16,786 bases of DNA from Paracoccaceae bacterium (lineage in GTDB: Bacteria; Pseudomonadota; Alphaproteobacteria; Rhodobacterales; Rhodobacteraceae), in contig SKNG01000056.1 in the NCBI GenBank assembly GCA_007120685.1, positions 1 through 16,786 of the forward strand. The letters are read 5' to 3'. The position numbers and the translations under genes were made by a program. Positions 1-5,924 of the stretch are shown in pieces. The notes under the pieces are model-generated. The model ran no database searches, was not told the origin of the DNA, and saw nothing but the letters and a program-made list of their open reading frames with translations. Within the stretch, counting starts at the first letter, position 1. Every line of letters begins with the position of its first letter.

Positions 1-1188
1 ATAGAGAATCGGCGCGAAGGTCTCCTCGCGCACCACCTCGCTCTGCGCCGGCATCTCCACCAGCGCCGGGGTCACATAGGCGCCGCCGGCCACGCCCTCG
101 GCCGGCTTGCCGCCATGCACCGTGCCGCCCTCGGCCCGCGCGCGCTCCAGCGCCGCCATCATCCGCTCGCGCGCCTCTGCGTCGATCAGCGGACCGACCA
201 GCGTGCCATCCTGGCGCGGGTCGCCGACGGCGAGGCTCGCGTAGGCCGCCGTCAGCCGTGCCACCAGGTCATCGGCAATATCCTCATGCACGATCAGCCG
301 GCGCAGCGAGGTGCAGCGCTGCCCGGCCGTGCCCACGGCCGAGAACACGATCGCCCGCACCGCCATTTCCAGGTCGGCCGAGGGCGCGACGATCATCGCG
401 TTGTTGCCGCCCAGTTCCAGGATCGACCGGCCGAAACGTTGCGCCACCTTCGGCGCCACGATACGGCCCATGCGGGTGGACCCGGTAGCCGAGACCAGCG
501 GGATATCCGGCGCCGTAACCAGCGCATCGCCCTGTTCGGCCCCACCGATGACCACCTGCAACAGCCCCTCGGGCGCGTCATCGCCGAAACGGGCCAAGGC
601 GCGGTTGAATATCGCCTGGCAGGCCAGTGCGGTCAGCGGGGTCTTGTCCGAAGGCTTCCAGATCACCGGATCGCCGCAGACCAACGCCAGCGCCGTGTTC
701 CAGGACCAGACGGCGACGGGGAAGTTGAAGGCGGTGATAACGGCGGCCGGGCCCAGCGGATGCCAGGTCTCGCGCATCACATGGCCGGGGCGTTCGCTGG
801 CGATGGTCAGGCCGTAAAGCTGCCGGCTCAGGCCCAGGGCGAAATCGCAGATGTCGATCATCTCCTGCACTTCGCCCAGACCCTCGGAGGTGATCTTGCC
901 GGCCTCCAGCGTGACCAGCGCACCCAGGGCATCCTTGGCCGCGCGCAACTCCTCGCCCAGAAGCCGCACCAGCTCGCCCCGGCGCGGGGCAGGCACCTGC
1001 CGCCAGGTCTGGAAAGCCGCCTGCGCGCGGGCGCGAATGCCGGGGATATCGGCCGGCGGGGTGGGTGTCAGCCGGGCAATTTCGGCGCCGTCGATGGGGC
1101 TGTGCACCGCCAGCGCCCCCTCGCGCAGGGCAGCCGGGTCCAGCCCGCAGGCGGTCAGGATGTCGGTGGCGGCGGCAGTGCTGGACAT
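1..1188 (-). CDS. ALDH7-family aldehyde dehydrogenase (alpha-aminoadipate semialdehyde dehydrogenase type), 3' end outside window
   Basis: NAD-dependent oxidation of an aldehyde to a carboxylate; the closest family by eye is ALDH7 (antiquitin, bacterial AmaB/Pcd), which oxidises L-2-aminoadipate 6-semialdehyde/piperideine-6-carboxylate in lysine catabolism. 396 residues are visible of about 500. The family features are clear: GKITSEGLGEVQEMID near residue 100, ITAFNFPVAVWSWN near 155, the NAD-loop ATGSTRMGR, LELGGNNAMI with the general-base Glu, and the catalytic-cysteine segment VGTAGQRCTS. The ATG at 1188 is preceded by GAGGAAA at good spacing. The gene runs off the left edge after the conserved APILY. 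It is divergent from the 39-codon gene on the right. No lysine-pathway neighbour is visible, so the substrate rests on family similarity alone. Confidence 0.9.
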   Translation of the reverse strand, partial: MSSTAAATDILTACGLDPAALREGALAVHSPIDGAEIARLTPTPPADIPGIRARAQAAFQTWRQVPAPRRGELVRLLGEELRAAKDALGALVTLEAGKITSEGLGEVQEMIDICDFALGLSRQLYGLTIASERPGHVMRETWHPLGPAAVITAFNFPVAVWSWNTALALVCGDPVIWKPSDKTPLTALACQAIFNRALARFGDDAPEGLLQVVIGGAEQGDALVTAPDIPLVSATGSTRMGRIVAPKVAQRFGRSILELGGNNAMIVAPSADLEMAVRAIVFSAVGTAGQRCTSLRRLIVHEDIADDLVARLTAAYASLAVGDPRQDGTLVGPLIDAEARERMMAALERARAEGGTVHGGKPAEGVAGGAYVTPALVEMPAQSEVVREETFAPILY

Positions 1189-1496
1189 GGCGCTTTCCTC
1201 TTCGGCAGGGGCGGACGGTCGGCAACCTAGCCCGCGCCGGGACGGAACGGAAGGGGGTGGCACCGGCCTGCTCGGCTTGATTTCCGGCGCGACGGCACGA
1301 TATAGAGCAGTGTAGCGCCGCGCCGCCCTGTCTGGCTGACGCGGCACGCTTGGGGATGACGCGCGATGCGCCCCCGACGCTTCCGCCAGTGCGTGCGGCA
1401 CTTCGGCACCGGGCCATGCGCCCGGCAAGAAGCATTTTCGGCTGCAACCGGGCCGAGGGTCAGGATGCGGCACAGATGACAGGAAAGGATGACGCG
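1189..1496. other. Intergenic region between divergent genes
   Basis: About 308 bases with no convincing gene. It should hold the promoter of the aldehyde dehydrogenase (minus) and of the short plus-strand gene. Visible items are a possible plus-strand sigma-70 promoter at 1277-1306 and a small hairpin CCGGGC-CATGC-GCCCGG at 1409-1425. The plus frame is open from 1350, but its residues up to 1496 look random, so it is not extended into the 39-codon gene. Confidence 0.5.
1277..1306 (+). promoter_or_regulatory. Possible sigma-70 promoter of the 39-codon gene
   Basis: TTGATT at 1277-1282 and TATAGA at 1301-1306, 18 bp apart, are unusually A+T rich for this neighbourhood. Transcription from here would give a leader of roughly 180 nt before the ATG at 1497 and end at the terminator at 1649-1683, a transcript of about 370 nt. 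The match is moderate and untested. Confidence 0.3.
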
Positions 1497-1616
1497 ATGA
1501 GCATGAGCACCGAGGAAATCAAGCGCCGGATCGAGGAATTGCAGGAATCCGGCATGACGCTGGCCGCCAAGGCCCTGATGCGCGAGCTGAACTATCGCGA
1601 GCGTCAGCAGGACTGA
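1497..1616 (+). CDS. Small protein of unknown function, 39 residues
   Basis: A very short gene starting at the ATG at 1497, with AGGAAAGG about 9 nt upstream. The product begins MSMSTEEIKRRIEELQESGM and ends NYRERQQD. It is highly charged and predicted helical, with a heptad-like spacing (I8, I12, L15, then M20, L22, A26, L27, L31) that suggests an amphipathic helix or short coiled coil; there is no signal peptide or membrane segment. Evidence that it is real: a good ribosome binding site, protein-like composition beginning exactly at that ATG (upstream codons look random), and a strong terminator 33 nt after the stop. An in-frame ATG at 1476 is less likely because the ribosome site lies downstream of it. 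I do not recognise a function. Confidence 0.65.
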   Translation: MSMSTEEIKRRIEELQESGMTLAAKALMRELNYRERQQD

Positions 1617-1648
1617 CCGGCGCCCGCGTGTGTCAGCGAGACAAGATC

Positions 1649-1683
1649 AAACGGGGATGCGCCTGGCGCGTCCCCGTTTTCTT
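1649..1683 (+). terminator. Strong rho-independent terminator
   Basis: Two 15-nt arms (1649-1663 AAACGGGGATGCGCC and 1665-1679) pair completely apart from one G-U wobble, with a tiny loop, followed by TTTTCTT. It sits between the convergent 39-codon gene and bioY. The 3' U-run favours the plus strand. The AAA on the left arm would give a shorter U-run on the minus strand, so it may also stop bioMNY transcripts. Confidence 0.85.
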
Positions 1684-1697
1684 GTTGACGCGCCCGC

Positions 1698-2246
1698 TTA
1701 TCGGCTGCGACTGAGCACTGCCTCGGGCCGGGCCTGCCAGATCGCGCGGGTCAGCACCCCGGCGATGGCGGCCTTGATGATGTCGCCCGGCACGAAAGCG
1801 GCCAGCGCGGTCAGCGCCTGCACCGGCGACAGACCCGCCGCCAGCATCATGCCCGCCACGCCAAAGGCGTAGAGCACCAGCACCCCGCCGACCAGCGCCG
1901 CCAGCCCGGCGACGAGCATCAGGTCCACCCCGCGCCAGCGTTCGGTGATCCAGCCGGTGACGAAGGCCGCCACCGGAAAGCCGGCCAGAAACCCGGCCGT
2001 AGGGCCGACAAAGACCCCCAGCCCACCGCGCCCGCCGGCCAAGAGCGGCAGGCCCAGCGCGACCAGTAGCAGAAACAGCAGCACCGCCAGCGCACCCCGC
2101 TTCGCGCCCAGCACGCAGCCGGCCAGCATCACGCCGAGGCTTTGCGCCGAAATCGGCACGCCGGTGATCAGCATGAAGCTGGGCACCAGTCCCAGCACGG
2201 CGATCAGCGCGGCGAAAAGCGCGACAAGGGCGAAGGAACGTTCCAT
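1698..2246 (-). CDS. bioY: Biotin ECF transporter substrate-binding component BioY
   Basis: Integral membrane S-component that binds biotin and, with the energising module encoded just upstream, imports it across the inner membrane. 182 residues, the usual length, with about six hydrophobic segments. Visible family marks are the N-terminal ITGVPISAQSLGVMLAG segment, the glycine-rich stretch GGRGGLGVFVGPTAGFLAGF (residues about 71-90) and the C-terminal FVPGDIIKAAIAG segment, typical of BioY. The ATG at 2246 has AGGA about 8 nt upstream and follows the bioN stop by 3 nt, so it is translated from the same transcript. Last gene of bioM-bioN-bioY; the stop TAA faces the terminator at 1649-1683. 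Confidence 0.95.
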   Translation of the reverse strand: MERSFALVALFAALIAVLGLVPSFMLITGVPISAQSLGVMLAGCVLGAKRGALAVLLFLLLVALGLPLLAGGRGGLGVFVGPTAGFLAGFPVAAFVTGWITERWRGVDLMLVAGLAALVGGVLVLYAFGVAGMMLAAGLSPVQALTALAAFVPGDIIKAAIAGVLTRAIWQARPEAVLSRSR

Positions 2247-2249
2247 GGT

Positions 2250-2879
2250 CTAAGTCCTTTCTTCGTCAGGCGGCGCGGGCGGGGCCAGCCCGCCGCGGGC
2301 GCGCAAGGCATCGGCCACCTGTTCGGCATCGTCAAGCGCCGACAGCACCAGAGGCAGCGCCAGTTCCCGCCCCGGCCGGCGCGTGGCGCGGGCGCGCCAG
2401 GCCGCGCGCAGCGCCTCGGCCCGGGTAGCCAGCGCCGGGATCTGGCGGATGACCAGAGCCACGGCCAGCGCCACGCGGCTGGTGGGCAGGCCGAGCCGCG
2501 AAAGTGGCGCCAGCAGCCATTCGACCACCGCCATCAGATCGTCCAGCCGCGTGGTTATGGTGACCAGATTGGCCAGCCCGACAAGCGCCAGGATGCGCAG
2601 GCAGATCAGCAGGCCCAGCCGCGCCTCGTGCAGCACCAGATGCCAGATCATGATGATCGCCAGCACCACTGCCAGCGGGCGCAGAAGCCGCAGGCCCATG
2701 CGCATCGCCTGCCGGCCCAGGCTGGCGTAAAGCCCCGCCACCGCCACCACCAGCCCCGCAACAAGGCGCGGGTCGGTGACCGGCAACGCCAGCACCACCA
2801 CCAGCGCCACCAGTGCCAGCTTCAACCCGGCGGGCAGGCGATGCGCCCAGGTCCGCGCCTCCAGCGTCAGGGCCAGCAT
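2250..2879 (-). CDS. bioN: Biotin ECF transporter transmembrane coupling protein BioN
   Basis: T-component that couples ATP hydrolysis by BioM to the biotin-binding BioY. 209 residues from the ATG at 2879, with several hydrophobic segments (about 20-55, 65-85, 90-110 and 135-150). The cytoplasmic region carries the two small Ala-Arg motifs of ECF T-components: ARA at about 163-165 in EALRAAWRARA and ARG at 194-196 in ADALRARG, which dock the ATPase. The reading frame is open upstream inside bioM, but MLALTLEARTWAHRLPAG is the family-like start. It overlaps the bioM stop by 13 nt and lies 3 nt before bioY, indicating translational coupling. Confidence 0.93.
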   Translation of the reverse strand: MLALTLEARTWAHRLPAGLKLALVALVVVLALPVTDPRLVAGLVVAVAGLYASLGRQAMRMGLRLLRPLAVVLAIIMIWHLVLHEARLGLLICLRILALVGLANLVTITTRLDDLMAVVEWLLAPLSRLGLPTSRVALAVALVIRQIPALATRAEALRAAWRARATRRPGRELALPLVLSALDDAEQVADALRARGGLAPPAPPDEERT

Positions 2880-3646
2880 GGCGGGGCTTCTCCCAGTGCC
2901 TGCATGCGGGTGGTGAAGGCGGGCAGAACGGCATCGACCGGGCCATCTGCCTCGATCCGGCCTTCCTCCAGCCAAAGAACACGATCGAAACCGGCGATCT
3001 GCCTCGGATCATGGGTCACCAGAACGATCTGCTGTGCCAACCCGTCCAGGGCGCGATGCAGCTGCATGGTGGTGGGGACATCGAGGCCGCTGAAGGGCTC
3101 GTCCAGCAGGATCGCGGCGGGTTCCATCGCCAGCACGGCCATCATGCAAAGAAAATGCCGCTGGCCCTGCGACAGGGCCTGCGTCTGCCGCGCGGCCCAG
3201 CCTTCGCGGCCATGCGCGGCAAGGACGGCGCGGGCCTTTTCGCGGGCCTCGGCCCGTGGCGCCCCCAACTGGCGGAGGCCGAAGGCGATTTCCTCTTCCA
3301 CCGTGGGGAAGATGATCTGGTGATCGGGGTTCTGAAACAGGATGCCCAGCCGGCGGATCGCGCCTGCCCGGTCGGCCAGCATGTCGGTCCCGTCGATGCG
3401 CACCCGCCCCTGGTCCGGTGCCTGCAACCCGGCGATAACGCGCAACAGGCTGGACTTGCCCGAACCATTGCGCCCGACAATGCCGATGCGCCGTTCGGTC
3501 AGGGCCAGCGTCATGGGTGCCAGCACCAGCCGGTCGGCGCGGGTGAGCGCGATATCGTCAAGAAGGATGCCGGGGGTGCTGAGGGTGCTGGGGGTGCTGG
3601 ACACGGGCAGGGGGGCTTGCGAAGGGTCTGGCAAAGGCTCTCCCAT
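2867..3646 (-). CDS. bioM: Biotin ECF transporter ATPase BioM
   Basis: ABC-type ATPase energising biotin uptake with BioN and BioY. 259 residues from the ATG at 3646. Walker A GRNGSGKS (58-65), Q-loop Gln105 in FQNPDHQ, signature LSQGQ (158-162, a variant of LSGGQ), Walker B ILLDEP (179-184) and switch His212 in THD are all present. The first ~26 residues precede the ABC fold, are Pro/Ser/Thr rich and are encoded partly by a 9-bp tandem repeat; no good ribosome site precedes 3646, so the exact start is uncertain (a GTG at residue 15 is an alternative). Only 34 nt separate it from the upstream DUF3237 gene on the same strand, so read-through from that promoter is plausible. No BioR-type box (TTATAGATAA) was seen nearby. 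Confidence 0.92.
   Translation of the reverse strand: MGEPLPDPSQAPLPVSSTPSTLSTPGILLDDIALTRADRLVLAPMTLALTERRIGIVGRNGSGKSSLLRVIAGLQAPDQGRVRIDGTDMLADRAGAIRRLGILFQNPDHQIIFPTVEEEIAFGLRQLGAPRAEAREKARAVLAAHGREGWAARQTQALSQGQRHFLCMMAVLAMEPAAILLDEPFSGLDVPTTMQLHRALDGLAQQIVLVTHDPRQIAGFDRVLWLEEGRIEADGPVDAVLPAFTTRMQALGEAPPCWP
3572..3598. repeat. Three tandem 9-bp units within bioM
   Basis: GGGGGTGCT, GAGGGTGCT and GGGGGTGCT lie head to tail and encode Ser-Thr-Pro, Ser-Thr-Leu and Ser-Thr-Pro in the N-terminal extension of BioM. The unit is a multiple of three, so slippage would lengthen or shorten the extension without a frameshift. Probably neutral. Confidence 0.8.
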
Positions 3647-3680
3647 GCGGCGGGCCGAAGGGCAAGAGACCGGCGCCGGG

Positions 3681-4139
3681 CTACAGTATCTCGTGGATGT
3701 GGTAGCGCGGCCCGTCAGCCAGCCTTTCGCCGATACCCACCGCCAGGAGCCGGTTCAGCCAGGCATAAGCCAGCGCCGATGTCTCGAACCTCGGGGCGAT
3801 GCGGAAATACATCTCTTCGGGCGATACCTGCTGCCCCGCCGCCAGCCGGGCCATCACCGCATCCGGGCCGTGGCGCATGCCGTCATAGGTCATGTGGATC
3901 AGCGCCCCGTCATCGGTGCGGATGCTCAGGCGCACGTCCAGCAGAAGCACGCCGTCGGCCCGGGTCAGCGCCCAGTCGCCCCCGCCGGGCAGCACCGTGC
4001 CGCAGACCCGCTCGCCACTGACGCTGCCGCCCAGCACCGGCACGATCTTGCGGTCGCCCTGCGGGGTCTGGCCCAGGCGCTGCGGTGCGTCCAGAATCGC
4101 GGTCAGTGTCATCAGCGGGCGGGTGCGCAACGGCAACAT
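3681..4139 (-). CDS. DUF3237 domain-containing protein
   Basis: 152-residue soluble protein of the DUF3237 family, whose biochemical role is not established. The start ATG at 4139 has AGAGG upstream. Family features in order are an N-terminal L-T-P-L-like strand, IVPVLGGSVSGERVCG (about 32-47), TVLPGGGDW (48-56), a second strand pair RTDDGALIHMTYDG (about 74-87), and the C-terminal FRIAPRFET with YAWLNRLLAVGIGER. It is the first gene leftward from a divergent promoter shared with the GntR regulator, and a TTGT-N3-ACAA operator pair lies between the two, so it is a likely target of that regulator. bioM follows after 34 nt. DUF3237 genes often sit with SDR enzymes in catabolic clusters, as here; a direct enzymatic role is unproven. 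Confidence 0.88.
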   Translation of the reverse strand: MLPLRTRPLMTLTAILDAPQRLGQTPQGDRKIVPVLGGSVSGERVCGTVLPGGGDWALTRADGVLLLDVRLSIRTDDGALIHMTYDGMRHGPDAVMARLAAGQQVSPEEMYFRIAPRFETSALAYAWLNRLLAVGIGERLADGPRYHIHEIL

Positions 4140-4346
4140 GTCTGACCTCTTCTGCTTCTTCCCGGGCAGGCCAAAGCCTAGCCGAGACAGGATTGAACAA
4201 CAATATTGTTCGACAAAAACGCGCTCAATCTGGTATTGCATACTGTTGTAGGCCGCAGCGTTTCGAAATACTGTGCCGCTTGCTTGTCTCGCCCCGGCAT
4301 GTCGTTGCAGATCGAAACATGCAGGGGAAAGGATACTGGGGATCCA
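4140..4346. promoter_or_regulatory. Divergent promoter region, DUF3237 / gntR
   Basis: 207-nt region that is A+T rich around 4190-4260 compared with its surroundings. It holds the operator pair at 4193-4216. A weak minus-strand promoter can be drawn as TTGTTG (4203-4198), 17 nt, TAGGCT (4180-4175); that would put the operators over the -35 box of the DUF3237 promoter. The plus-strand promoter is not clear. The long gntR leader (after 4217) shows no riboswitch-like structure that I could recognise. Confidence 0.55.
4193..4216. promoter_or_regulatory. FCD-GntR operator pair (site 1)
   Basis: TTGTTCGACAA at 4206-4216 is a perfect TTGT-N3-ACAA, matching the TNGT-N3-ACNA half-site pattern known for FCD/FadR-type GntR regulators. 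A second copy with one mismatch, TTGAACAACAA (4193-4203), lies exactly 13 bp to the left. The same arrangement recurs at 5101-5124 and 7015-7051. Binding here would let the regulator repress both DUF3237 and its own gene. Confidence 0.7.
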
Positions 4347-5030
4347 ATGCAGATGAATGTTGCCGAGGCCCGTCCGTCGCTCAGTTCGCCCGATCTTGTG
4401 GTGCAGGCGATCATGTCCGGCGTCTATTCCGGCCGCATGGTGCCGGGTCAGCGTCTGGTCGAGGCCGATCTGACCCGCAACCTGGGCGTCAGCCGCGGCC
4501 CGGTGCGCGAGGCGCTGAAGCGGCTGGCGGCCGAGGGGCTGGTCACGCTGAACCGCCACCGCGGCGCCTATATCCGCGCCCTCTCGCGCAGCGAAGTGCA
4601 TGACACGCTGATCGTGCTGGAGGTGCTGGTGGGGCTGGTGTCCCGGCTGGCGGCAAAGAACATCGACAAGGGCGACAACCGCGCCCTGATGGCCGCGCAG
4701 TTCGACCGTCTGATGGCCGTGCGCGAGAACAGCGATTTCATGGCCCTGCTGAAGGAACGGCGCGATTTCTACGACGTGCTGATCCGCATCGCCGAGAATG
4801 CCGAGGTCTCGCGGCTGATGCCGCTGATGCAGATCCATCTGTTGCGGCTGCAGTTTCAGTCCTATCTGACGCATGAACACCGCGAAAAGCAGTTTCTGGA
4901 TTACAAGGCGATTACCGAAGCGGTTCTGGCCGGCAACGGCAACCGCGCCGACCGCGTGACCCAGATCCACATCCGCCGCACCCGGATCCTGCTGTCGCGC
5001 CTGCCGGAAGAGGCCTTCGCCCAGTCCTGA
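4347..5030 (+). CDS. GntR-family transcriptional regulator, FCD subfamily
   Basis: 227-residue DNA-binding regulator. The N-terminal winged helix covers about 14-80: DLVVQAIMSGVYSGRMVPGQ, then LVEADLTRNLGVSRGPVREALKRL, then the wing GLVTLNRHRGAYIRAL. The C-terminal FCD-type all-helical effector domain spans about 84-218. The start at 4347 (or the ATG two codons later) was chosen because the frame open upstream from 4206 begins inside the operator and looks non-protein; GGGGAT lies upstream, so the ribosome site is mediocre. The usual metal ligands of FCD domains are mostly missing: Tyr142 in DFYDVL replaces the His of the FH motif, Tyr186 in LDYKAI replaces the His of EHRAI, and only His208 is kept. 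It is divergent from DUF3237 and upstream of the SDR/ADH genes; likely local and autoregulatory. Ligand unknown. Confidence 0.92.
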   Translation: MQMNVAEARPSLSSPDLVVQAIMSGVYSGRMVPGQRLVEADLTRNLGVSRGPVREALKRLAAEGLVTLNRHRGAYIRALSRSEVHDTLIVLEVLVGLVSRLAAKNIDKGDNRALMAAQFDRLMAVRENSDFMALLKERRDFYDVLIRIAENAEVSRLMPLMQIHLLRLQFQSYLTHEHREKQFLDYKAITEAVLAGNGNRADRVTQIHIRRTRILLSRLPEEAFAQS

Positions 5031-5100
5031 ACGCCCCCCGGCCGGGCCGCCCCGCCTCTGCCCCGGAAACGCCGCGCCTTTGGCATTGCGCTGCGGGTTA

Positions 5101-5124
5101 TTGTCGGACATTCTTGTTCTACAA
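5101..5124. promoter_or_regulatory. FCD-GntR operator pair (site 2)
   Basis: TTGTTCTACAA at 5114-5124 is a perfect TTGT-N3-ACAA. TTGTCGGACAT at 5101-5111 differs from it at one fixed base. The centres are 13 bp apart, as at the other two promoters. The sites lie 21 nt before the start codon of the FabL-like gene and overlap its likely -10 box, so repression by blocking RNA polymerase is expected. Confidence 0.7.
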
Positions 5125-5125
5125 T
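5120..5125 (+). promoter_or_regulatory. Candidate -10 box of the FabL-like SDR gene
   Basis: TACAAT matches the sigma-70 -10 consensus at five of six positions and overlaps the right-hand operator. No strong -35 hexamer is visible at 16-18 bp upstream (TTATTG at 5098-5103 is weak), so the promoter may be weak or depend on an activator. It would leave a leader of only about a dozen nucleotides before the ATG at 5145. Confidence 0.4.
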
Positions 5126-5144
5126 GCTGGCAAGGGAGGCAGGC

Positions 5145-5885
5145 ATGGCGATTCTGGTAACGGGCGGCACCAAGGGGATCGGGTTGGAGATCGGCAAGGC
5201 ATTCGGCGGGCCGGGGCGGCGGGTGTTCCTGAACTATCACGGCGACAAGGCGGCGGCCGAGGCGGCGCGCGATACGGTGGCCGCAACCGGCGCCGAGGTG
5301 GTGCTGATCCAGGCCGACGCCGGCACGCCCGAGGGCTGCGCGGCGATGGCCGAGGCGGTGCGCGCGGCCGGGGCGCGGCTGGAACAGCTGGTGCATTGCG
5401 CCGTCGATGCCTATGCCAGCCCGGTGCTGGACGCCGATCCCGCCCGCTTTACCCGCGCCATCACCACCAACGGCCCGTCGCTGCTGTTTCTGGTGCAGGC
5501 GACGCTGGACCTGATGGACCGGGGCAGCACGGTGTTCTTCCTGACCAGCCGGGGCGGGCGGATCGTGGTTGAAAACTACGCCGCCATCGGGGTCGGCAAG
5601 GCGCTGTCGGAAAGCCTGGTGCGCTATCTGGCGGTCGAACTGGCACCGCGCGGCATCCGCATCAACTGCGTTGCCCCCTCCATCGTCGAAACCGACGCGG
5701 TGCGGCAGTTGTTCGGCGCCCGGGCCGGCGATCTGGTCGCCCATTCGGCGCAGACCAACCCCTCGGGGCGCGGGGTGCGGGCCGAGGATTACACCAATCT
5801 GATGAAATTCCTGGCCAGCCCCGAGGCCGAATTCATCACCGGCCAGGTGGTCTATGTGAACGGCGGCGCCAATCTGAGCGCGTGA
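5145..5885 (+). CDS. SDR-family oxidoreductase, FabL-like (enoyl reductase-type active site)
   Basis: 246-residue cytosolic NAD(P)-dependent short-chain dehydrogenase/reductase. The nucleotide-binding TGGTKGIG is at 6-13. The catalytic region is not the classical Y-x3-K: after the Ser135 segment FFLTSRGGRI comes ENYAAIGVGKAL, giving Tyr145-x6-Lys152, the spacing found in enoyl-ACP reductases such as Bacillus FabL, where the same N-Y-x4-V-x-K arrangement occurs. The usual NNAG is replaced by VHCAVDAY. The C-terminus ITGQVVYVNGGANLSA is SDR-like. ATG 5145 is preceded by GGGAGG; an in-frame ATG at 5124 overlaps the operator and is rejected. A housekeeping fatty-acid role seems unlikely given the catabolic context; 2-enoyl-CoA or enone reduction is possible. 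It converges with the zinc dehydrogenase 39 nt downstream. Confidence 0.88.
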   Translation: MAILVTGGTKGIGLEIGKAFGGPGRRVFLNYHGDKAAAEAARDTVAATGAEVVLIQADAGTPEGCAAMAEAVRAAGARLEQLVHCAVDAYASPVLDADPARFTRAITTNGPSLLFLVQATLDLMDRGSTVFFLTSRGGRIVVENYAAIGVGKALSESLVRYLAVELAPRGIRINCVAPSIVETDAVRQLFGARAGDLVAHSAQTNPSGRGVRAEDYTNLMKFLASPEAEFITGQVVYVNGGANLSA

Positions 5886-5924
5886 AGGCCGGGCGGCCGG
5901 CCTGGACTGCCCGGCAGTGCCCCC

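Noticed and set aside
115..1315. Plus-strand open frames opposite the aldehyde dehydrogenase
   Set aside because: The minus strand encodes a clear ALDH7 protein; the opposite frames lack motifs and ribosome sites.
3647..3680. A BioR-type operator in front of bioM
   Set aside because: No TTATAGATAA-like palindrome was found in the 34-nt gap or the DUF3237 upstream region.
2142..4021. Long plus-strand open frames opposite bioMNY
   Set aside because: Gln/Arg/His-rich shadow translations opposite well-supported transporter genes.
4206..4346. A gntR start at 4206 giving a longer regulator
   Set aside because: It would begin inside the operator, has no ribosome site, and the added residues do not resemble GntR proteins.
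4140..5744. Upstream extension of the DUF3237 frame to 687 codons on the minus strand
   Set aside because: The part beyond 4139 is antisense to gntR and the FabL-like gene, has no protein-like features, and the ATG at 4139 has a ribosome site and family-like N-terminus.
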